Shown in pieces: positions 56,272 to 64,000 of a stretch of 64,000 nt of DNA (positions within the stretch are counted from its first letter, which is position 1; each line of letters starts with the position of its first letter). The translations under genes were made by a program, and so were the position numbers. The notes beneath the pieces are model-generated. The model was not told the DNA's origin. It saw only the letters and a program-made list of their open reading frames with translations, and searched no databases. The stretch comes from Microcebus murinus (Eukaryota; Chordata; Mammalia; Primates; Cheirogaleidae): the NCBI RefSeq assembly GCF_040939455.1, contig NC_134136.1, positions 74,290,001 through 74,354,000 of the forward strand, read 5' to 3'.

Positions 56272-57475
56272 CTAGTACCTTTTAGTTAATTGTAATACTA
56301 AGTTCTCTGCCTATTGGAGAATTATAATATCATTAACATAACATGGGTTGCATGGAGATACATGATGATTATACTGAGCATGCTTCATTTGTTTCAATGT
56401 GAACAGACAATGATACAATGTAAGAGCTCTGAGTCACTCACTGGGAAGAGATTTAAGGTGACACCATGAGTAGGCAATGTGATTATACTCTCGTGTGGTT
56501 TTACTCTCTGAAGAATTTCTGCACTGCCCAGGAGTCTGTGCACAGAGAACTCCTGTGCCAGGAGTGAGTGCCCTGTTTAAATAAGCTCTACTAAACTCGT
56601 CTAAATCACCAAGCCAGACTTGTCTAAGTCATTCTTTGTTCTCTTAAATCAATCTCAGTTCAGGGGGTGTTTTTTCTATACCATCCCAAGATTTTTCTGA
56701 AGCAATATAACTCTGCACTCTGGCAAGCAATACACTGATTCACCAATACCCCAGCCCAAACACAAACAGAAGCAACATTCTTGTCTATGTGTTAGTGTTT
56801 AGAAAAAAATTTGTCTTCAGCACTCAGTCTTCATCCAGTCCCAATCCTCCATGTATTTCTAGTTGTGGGCCTGCTGACCTGGCCTCCAACCTACAGGACT
56901 CCACTTCAACCCCTTCTCATATACCAGCCTTTTCCCTTCTTTCCCACTTTCCTTACCATCAGAGAACTCACAAAGATACACATTTATCCTCTAGAAAGGT
57001 CTTTTTAAAATTTGCTGATTGTAATTTTAGTTATCACCATTTATGTATTCTGTTTTTGTATGATTCAATCTCTACATTGTTGATAATTTTAGGCCTCTGG
57101 AGATATATAGTTCTGATATCTCCAGCCCTCACTGTATAGTTTATGGCTCCACTTGAAGTGGTGGGGTTCTACAGGGTATCTTGGCCCGGAAGTGGCTAAT
57201 TTTGATTCATTTTCTCATTTCTTCCTGTAGTAATGATCAAATACTTTTGGATCTCTTGAAATATTTGCTTTCTTGAAAGAATGTTAGATGTTATAGAATA
57301 TATTTTTCTAGAACCCCCCTGAGGGATATTTTAACCTGTATGATTATCTTCTGCACCATATAGGAAGATAACAGTCCCATAAGGGCATTGGTTTGGTGAA
57401 AAAGATTGGAATATATGGGAAAAGGGGTTTCAAAAGAAGAAATGCAGACTGAGTAAGGCAGGCATATTTTATTAT
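56272..57475. other. Unassigned sequence, possibly an LTR remnant at its start
   Basis: 56272-56690 has a compact LTR-like end ('gccctgtttaaataagctctac' then a pyrimidine-rich tract to 'ctcagttca'). It would join 43560-43681 across L1-BD. I do not recognise the family. The rest shows no gene: the 116-codon frame at 56789-57139 has no motif. Confidence 0.3.
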
Positions 57476-59474
57476 ATTATATTTTTAAAATTTAGTTTTA
57501 TTGAAGTAAAGTATACATATATAATTTACCATCTTTACCATTTTAAGTGTACTCTTCAGTGGTAATAAATACACTTATATCCCTTTTTCCCTTGATCTCC
57601 CCCTCCCCCTCCCCTTCCTGGCCTCTGGCAACCAACAACCTACTTTCTTTCCTCATAAAATCCACTTTAAGTTCCCACATATGAGTGAGGATATACAATA
57701 TTTGTCTTTATGTGCTTGGCTTATGTAACTGAACATAATGGCCTTCAGTTCCATCCATACTATTGAAAATGGCATGATTTTATTCTATTTTATGGCTGAA
57801 TGGTATTCCAATGTGTATGTGTGTGTGTATAGATATACACACATACCACATTTTCTTTATCCATTCATCCACTGATGGGCACTTAGATTGATTCCATATT
57901 TTGGCTATTGAGAACAGTTCTGTAATAAACATGGGACTGCATGTACCTCTTTGATATATTCATTTCCTTTCTTTTGGATATGTACCTATTAGTGGAATTG
58001 CTGGATCATATGGTAGCTCTTTCTGTAGTTTTTTTGAAGAATCTCCATACTGTTATCCATACTGGATATACTAATTTACATTTCCACCAAGAGTGTGCAA
58101 GAGGTTCCCCTTCTCCAAATCCTAACCAGCATCTGTTATTGCCTGTCTTTTTAATATAAGCCATTTTAACTAGGGTGAGGTGGTATCCATTTTTAATTGG
58201 TTTATTTGTAGAGTTGTTTTGCTGTTGAGTTGTTTGAGCTTATTATATATTCTGATTATCAATTCCTTGTCATATGGACAATTTTCAAATATTTTCTCCC
58301 ATTCTGTGAATTGTCTCTTCACTTTCTTGACTGTTTCCATTGCTGTGCAGAAGTCTTTTAGCATGTTGTAATCCCAATTATATATTTTTGCTTTGGTTGC
58401 CTATGCTTTTGATGTCTTACACAAAAATAATCCTTGCCTAGACCAATGTCCTGGAGCATCTCCTCAGGTGTTCTTCCAGTGGTTTCACAGTTTCAGGTCT
58501 TAGATTCAATTCTTTAATTCATTTATATTTTTGTGTGTGTTTAGAGAGAGGGAGAGTGGTTCTAATTTCATTTTTCTGCATCCAGTTTCCCCAGCACCAT
58601 TTATTTCAAACACCATCTTTTCCCAATTGTATATTCTTGGAGGATTTGTTGAAGATGAGTTGGTTGTAAATATGTGCATTTATATCTGGGTTCACTATTC
58701 TATTCCATTGGACCTTGTGTCTGATTTTATCATAGTACCATGCTGTTTTGGTTACTGTAGCTTTGTAGTATATTTTGGAGTCAGCTAGTGTGATCATCTT
58801 TTTCATTTTGATGAGGATTGCTTTTTATATTTGGGATCTTTTCTGGTTTCATATACATTTTAGAACTTTTTTCTATTTCTGTGAAGAATGTCATTGGCAT
58901 TTTGATAGAGACTGCATTGAATCTATCTGTACATTGCTCTGGGTAGTATTGTCATTTTTACAATATTAATTCTTCCAATCCATGAGAATATAATATGTTT
59001 TCAATTTTTATGTGTCCTGTTTTATTTATTTCATCAGAGTTTTAAAATTATCTTTGTATAGATCTTTCAGTTATTTGGTTAGATTTATTCCTAGGTATTT
59101 CACATTTCTGTAGCTATTTTAAATTGGATTATTGTCTTGATTGCTTTTTCAGATTGTTGGCTATCAGTATACATAAATACTACTGATTTTTATGTGTTGA
59201 TTTTGTATTCTACAACTTTATTTATTTATCAGTTATAACAGATTTTTGCTGGAGTTTTTAGGTTTTTCTAAGTATAAGATCATCTCATCCACAAACAAGG
59301 CTCATTTTACTTCTTCTTTTCCAATTTGGATGCCCTTTATTTCTTTCTCTTGCATAATTGCTCTGGCCACAACTTCTAGTACTGTATTGAATACTAGTGG
59401 TGAAAGGGGGGCATTGTTATCTTGTTCAGTCCTTAGAGGAAAGGCCTTCAATTGTTCCCCATTCAGTATGATGG
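57476..59474 (-). mobile_element. Ancient L1 (L1MA-like), 3' end to RT
   Basis: Antisense. Starts with an A/T-rich end and 'tttagttttattgaagtaaagtatac'. The 3' UTR and decayed ORF2 follow ('ttgctggatcatatggtagctc', 'agcaccatttatttc', 'ccatgctgttttggttactgtagc'). The minus-strand frame 59302-59502 retains [14 protein letters not shown] and CPLSPL-like blocks. A short TG/TA tract lies at about 57813-57842. Confidence 0.8.
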
Positions 59475-59960
59475 ATACATACATAGATGCAAAACTCTTC
59501 AACGAAATACTATCAATCTGATTTCAACAGTACATTAAAAATATCATTCACCATGATCAAGTGGGATTTATCCGAGGGATGCAAGAGTGGCTTAATATCA
59601 CAAATCAATAAACATGATGCATCACATAAATACAATAACCATGTGATTATTTCAATAGATGCTGCAAAAGCATTTGATAAAGTTTAACATCTCTTTATGA
59701 TAAAAAAAAAGCCCTCATCTAAATGGGTATAGAAGGGATGGGCAGGTATATTTTAAAATTAACAAGCAGTTTTAAAAATTCACATGGAAACAGAAAGAAC
59801 ATATAATAGCCAAATAACTTTGAAAAAGAACAAAGAAGAAATATGCTATGTGATTTAAAGACTTATTGCATAGCTATGATATTTAAGAGAGTGTAATATT
59901 AAACATTATTTTAAAAAATAGATCTCTAAAATAGAATCAATGTGCAACAATAAACCCATG
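59475..59960 (+). mobile_element. Inverted 5' part of the ancient L1
   Basis: 59475-59740 is sense RT sequence ([10 protein letters not shown], then [12 protein letters not shown] and AAKAFDKV). In an intact L1 this lies just before the ILNGEQ block found antisense to its left. That order and the opposite strand suggest twin priming. 59741-59960 is more sense ORF2 from further downstream, possibly a separate fragment. Confidence 0.65.
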
Positions 59961-59969
59961 TATATATGG

Positions 59970-60425
59970 TATATTAATCACAGTTCTCCAGAGATACAGA
60001 ACAAATAGGATATTTCTGTCTATCTATCACCTACCTATCTCGAAAGATAATATAAGAAATTGGTTCATGCCATTATGGAGACTGAAAAGTCTCACAATCT
60101 ACCATTTACAATCTTAAGATCCCAGGGAATCTGGAGGTGTAGTTCTTGAAGCAGAGAGCTGATAATGTAAGTCCCATTTGAAGATAGAAGACTGATGTTC
60201 CAGATCAAGCAATCAGGCAGATAAAATGAATGTTCCCTTCATCCACCTTTCAGGACCTCAATAGATTAGATAATGCTCTCCCCTACTGGTGAAAGCAATG
60301 TGGCTTACTCAGTCTGCAGATTAAAATGCTTATTTCATTCTGAAACACCCTCATAGACATCCAGGAATAATGTTAATCTAAGCACTCAGTATCCCAGTCA
60401 AGTCGACATAAAATTAACCATGACA
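59970..60425 (-). repeat. 3' LTR of ERVL (MLT2-like) provirus
   Basis: On the minus strand it starts TGTCATGGTTAATTTTATG and ends near CTGTGATTAATAT. It matches 38498-39066. To its right, in minus-strand upstream position, a purine-rich AAGGGGTGTACT abuts the LTR start and fits a polypurine tract. The orientation agrees with the antisense pol at 62059-63738. Confidence 0.7.
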
Positions 60426-61289
60426 AGTACACCCCTTATCAACTTGAGATCCATACACATCTATTTAATCTATAATTCATCTCCAAATAAAAAAATAAAA
60501 AGATCTTAATTCTGACTAACATAATATGTCTAAACAGCATACAATGAAAAGTGCACAACCACTTCCAAAACAGAGGAGGTAAAGACCTTCAATGATATTT
60601 ATTCTTTTTCTTGATATCTTGTAACTTAAAGACTATGGTGTAAAAAATAATAGTACTTAAATATTATGATGTGAAGTCAATATATCTTGTATTGTAAGGG
60701 AATGAGACAGAAAAGGAAACAAAGGTATGTTATACATACACAAACACACATATTTATAAAAATTAGGAGGAAATATGAAAATTATACCTCTTGTTTCTGT
60801 AACTGGTCATGTTTGGTAGCTGGAATTTATAACTACTTTCTTCTACTACCTACCTACTATGCATTCCTTTTGCATTTAGCAAGCACCTCAGCTGGTCATG
60901 GTTCTCTTCCTGGTAAGGTGACTCAAACCTTCATTCCTAAAGTGTCTAGACCACTAGTAGTCCTGCCTAAATTGTATTGTTCTAGTTTTCTATTTATTAT
61001 AATCACAGATTATGGTAATACTAAGAGATGCCATAAAGGAACACATGTAATTTAGACATAATCTTTCTTACCCCCATCATGTAGTAATAGTACAGTTTCC
61101 CCTGGGTATGAGGATCAGTCACCACAGCTATTACTGTAACTCCCTTCTTGTTTTCTTGACTCAGATACATGAAGATCCCAAATTTGTCAAATGGCAGTCT
61201 TAACTTTCAGTTCAATGCAATCATTGCAGTGTCTCCTGGTGGAAGCCTTCCTCCTTTTAGAACCTCTAGGCCTCTAGGCTGAGTATAAT

Positions 61290-61496
61290 ATCTAGACCAG
61301 GTGTCCTCAAGCTATGGCCCGTGGGCCACATGCTGCCTACCGAGGACATTTAAACACACACTGGGTGTTTTTGCCACTGCTGCCTGTCCTGCTTAGCAGC
61401 TGACTTGTCCTGGGCCCACAGTACGTGCTCTCCAACGGTCTGAGGGACAGTGAACTGGCCCCCTGTTTAAAAAGTTTGAGGACCCCTGGTCTAGAC
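61290..61496. mobile_element. Nonautonomous hAT element, 191 bp
   Basis: Element 61298-61488 has inverted ends CAGGTGTCCTCAAGCT and CAGGGGTCCTCAAACT (14 of 16 matching). It has the 8-bp target duplication atctagac/gtctagac (61290-61297 and 61489-61496, 7 of 8), the length used by hAT transposases. It is inserted in the ERVL 3' region. No transposase is encoded. Confidence 0.8.
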
Positions 61497-61669
61497 AGAG
61501 CATAAGGTTGTGGGAATAGGAGGCAAAAATATCACTACTGTGTCATTGAGCATAATAGTGAGTGGTGCCACTTCCATTTCCACCTTGTGGAAATGGACCC
61601 ATACATCCTGGCTAAGGGAGAAATAGAACCATATATTGGATGCTGATTCTGACTTTCTTGACTCTGCAG

Positions 61670-61973
61670 CAGTCCCCAACGTTTTTGACACTAGGGACTG
61701 GTTTCGTTGAAGACAATTTTTCCACGGACAGGGTGCTGGGTGACAGAAGGAGGAGGCAGAGCTCAGATGGTGATGCTAGTAATGAGGTGGCTGTAAATAA
61801 AGATGAAGCTTTGATTATTCACTGCTTATCTCCTGCTCCATGCCCCTCCACTCCTAACTTTCACGAAAGACAAATTTTCCATGAATAGGGGGTGGGAAGG
61901 CGGCAGAGCTCTGTGGCCCTGTTGTTAAAAAGCTGGACTGGTGCTGGTCTGTGGCCCAGAGGGGGTTGGGTGA
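61670..61973 (+). mobile_element. hAT-Charlie (MER1-like) element
   Basis: Begins CAGTCCCCAACGTTTTTGAC and has 'gggactggtttcgttgaagac' then 'aatttttccacgg', matching the well-known MER1/Charlie terminal region. A second 'gacaaattttccatgaatag' block sits at 61869-61888. The right end near 'gggggttggg' is decayed, so the duplication cannot be set. It is inserted in the ERVL element. Confidence 0.65.
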
Positions 61974-62058
61974 CCACAGTTCTGGAAAACCTTGCCTCAG
62001 ACCTGCAGAATATTGCCACCTAGCTGGCCCTGTAACTGAGTTTTCAAAAGGCATTCCA

Positions 62059-62331
62059 CTATTTCATCAAATTAAGAGCTTCAGGGTGTAGGGGAACATG
62101 AAATCTGTGAGTTTGATGAGAATGTGTCCATTGCCACACTTCTTTTGATGTGTAGTGAGTTTCTTGATCAGAAGGAATGTTGTATGTAATAACATGAAGT
62201 GATAAGGCATTCTGAAAGTTCACACAAGGTAGTTCTGCAGAAGCATCACATACAGGGAAAGCAAGTACATATCCAAAATAAGTGTTAATTTCAGAAAGGA
62301 CAAAATGCTCTTCCTTTGATGATGAAATCAC
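62059..62331 (-). pseudogene. ERVL integrase fragment
   Basis: Frame with SDQETHYTSKEVWQW followed by FHVPLHPEA, which fits the ERVL integrase core around the second catalytic aspartate and the HPEA block. The region after HPEA that would hold the catalytic Glu ends in LMK and a stop, so the enzyme is dead. The 5' part of the integrase is in another frame. Confidence 0.65.
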
Positions 62332-62749
62332 TTCAATGTAATTAACTTATAATTAAGTTGTTGGCTGATCACCCTAAGAATGGTGTTATTTAATATATCA
62401 TGGACTCAGTGTGGGTCTCTGATTCTGGCAGGCTGGGCACTCAGCAGTGGCCAGATCCAGGTCAACCTTGGTGAGTGGAAGTCACTCTGTAAATGAGCTG
62501 GAGTAACAAACTCAAGTTCGAAATATGTTGCTTCCAAAATTCATAAAGGAATTGTGCCACGAGGTATTGTGCAACACCTTTGGTTGTAGGAGGAGCCAAG
62601 CCAAATGCAATGACTTATCTTCCACCTCAGAAGAGGCATTGCCACATGCTCCGTGCCACTTGGCCTCTTAGAAATTTCACTTGGGTAGAGGCCTCTGATT
62701 TTTTGTTGAAAAATTACTGACCCTGTGTCTTGAAAATATCTTACCATGA

Positions 62750-63300
62750 TTCCAGAGTAGTTGCTACTTTTTGCTTACTAGGTGCAATCAGCATAATGGC
62801 ATCAATGTAATGGTTTAGTGAGGTCTCGTGTGGAAGAAAAATACAATCAAGATCCCAGTAAACTCAATTATGTCATAGGGCTAAAGAATTGATATATCCT
62901 GAGATAGGATAGTGAAGGTGCATTACTGACATGGCCAGTAGAAAACAACTTCCTCTTGTGAGCCTTTTTCATAAGTATGAAAAAAAATAGCATTTCCTAG
63001 ATCAATAGCTACCTATCTGGTGCCAGTAAATGTGTTACTTTTCTTAATCAAGGGAATCACATCTGGTACAACAGCTACAATTTGAGTCACCACCTGGTTA
63101 AGCTTATAATAGTTTACCATCATTGTCTAAATCAATCTATCTTCTGCACAGGACAAAAAAAAAAAAAAACAAGTCGAATGAGGATGTGGTTGGAATCACT
63201 ACACGCTTTGTCCTTCAAGTCATTGACGGTCCCTACAGGAATGTGGTATTGATCTTGGTTTACTCTTTTCCTAGGTAGTCAGTTCTAATGCCTTCTACTT
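62750..63300 (-). pseudogene. ERVL reverse transcriptase fragment
   Basis: Minus-strand reading around 62990-63100 gives VTQIVAVVPDVIPLI and, after a stop, VAIDLGNAFF, as in ERVL RT motif A (…DLxNAFF). Many stops interrupt it. An A run at 63152-63167 (plus strand) interrupts the region. Confidence 0.55.
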
Positions 63301-63516
63301 GTCCTTATCTGCCATAATAGCCCTCACATCACAGATTAAAGAACCATTATGGAGATTCTGCCACTTGCTGAGTACATCTATTTCAACCACACATTCTAGA
63401 ACAAAGAAAGAAACATAAAATGAGTTCAGGGACACACTGGGTATGCTGTGAGATGGATCTCAACTAAAACTCCATTGATAACCTGACCTCTATAAGCCCC
63501 AACATTGACTAGTGGG

Positions 63517-63738
63517 TCACAGTGACATTTTGCTTCTTCTGAAATTTACTGTCAGTGCAGAGCCATTGTCCAGTAGTCCCCAAATGGTGATATGGTGATC
63601 CTTATCCTTATTTCCTTTTCCCCAGTGCATAATTACCCTGGTCAATGTCCATAGTTCCCTTTGGGAAGGCTGGTAGAAATTATATATATTAAGGAGTATA
63701 CAAGGGTCCTTCCTCAGGGGACCCAGTCTCCCATACAT
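63517..63738 (-). pseudogene. ERVL protease-like fragment
   Basis: Contains WGLLDNGSALTV, which resembles the retroviral aspartic protease motif LLDTGSxxT with Thr changed to Asn. It lies upstream of the RT on the minus strand, as expected. It is short and truncated. Confidence 0.55.
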
Positions 63739-64000
63739 TCAAGGCATTTGAGGTCTATAAACTTGCTGAAGTCTGGGAATTGATTGAGTGGCCATGGTTC
63801 TCTGTTTTTATGATTCAAGTTAGACTGTTACTGGGTGTAGGGAGGACACTTTTCCTAGAGCTTGGAATGCCATTTCTGCTGAGTGTGTGGAAGCTGCTTC
63901 TTCTAGGAGAGGGGAGGTAGATTCTACTTGGGGTGGGGAAGCCTCTTCCAGTGGCAAAGACTCATCAGATTTTAGAAGTTTAATGACCTCACTTCATTAA

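Larger units (their letters stand above)
60426..64000 (-). mobile_element. ERVL provirus internal region, partial
   Basis: Minus-strand ERVL running past the window edge. Right to left: protease-like (63517-63738, LLDNGSALTV), RT-like (about 62750-63300), integrase-like (62059-62331), then non-coding 3' sequence to the LTR. It is interrupted by two DNA transposons (61298-61488 and about 61670-61973). All frames are short and broken. ERVL elements lack env, and I see none. Confidence 0.7.

Noticed and set aside
57813..57842. Short TG/TA tract as an independent repeat
   Set aside because: It lies inside the ancient L1 3' UTR and is too short and impure to list separately.

Overview
The window is mammalian repeat-rich DNA, most probably from a strepsirrhine primate such as a mouse lemur. 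Three things point that way. There is a dimeric 7SL-derived Alu with lemur-type diagnostic positions (30872-31211). There are many recent L1 copies of one family. There is also a short piggyBac element of the kind described as recently active in mouse lemur. I see no host protein-coding gene, tRNA or rRNA; nearly everything recognisable is a transposable element. The species call is inference from these families.

Region 1-15162 is a three-layer nest. An outer minus-strand L1 (1-306 and 11381-15162) was split by an inner minus-strand L1 (307-11380, 9-bp target duplication). The 5' UTR of the inner L1 was later split by an env-defective class II (beta-like) endogenous retrovirus (2935-9670, 6-bp target duplication). 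The retrovirus is the main content. Its two 327-bp LTRs differ at only two positions. It has a tRNA-Phe primer binding site, an open gag, an open pro with dUTPase, protease and G-patch domains, and an open pol with RT, RNase H and integrase. Two -1 slippery sites link the three frames. The env region is a short broken remnant. Gag would assemble particles, and pro and pol would be made as frameshift fusions, as in IAP-type elements that live inside the cell.

Region 15163-22842 holds ancient L1/HAL1-like fragments (to about 18780), an unidentified processed retrocopy (17736-18246) and about 4 kb of AT-rich sequence with nothing recognised.

Region 22843-35640 is a second L1 nest. An old L1 carries a young, nearly full-length L1 (23292-29815, called A), a strepsirrhine Alu, a twin-primed L1 (E) and another old inverted L1.

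Region 35640-43670 is mostly unassigned AT-rich sequence. It holds an ERVL-type LTR (38498-39066), a 344-bp piggyBac MITE (39402-39745), an old Alu and an ancient plus-strand L1.

Region 43682-56261 is one full-length but decayed L1 (BD) with a younger L1 (C, 44417-50484) inserted in it. C carries a short 3' transduction.

Region 57480-59960 is an ancient L1 with an inverted 5' part. Region 59970-64000 is the 3' part of a minus-strand ERVL provirus (3' LTR, integrase, RT, protease) interrupted by two hAT-type DNA transposons.
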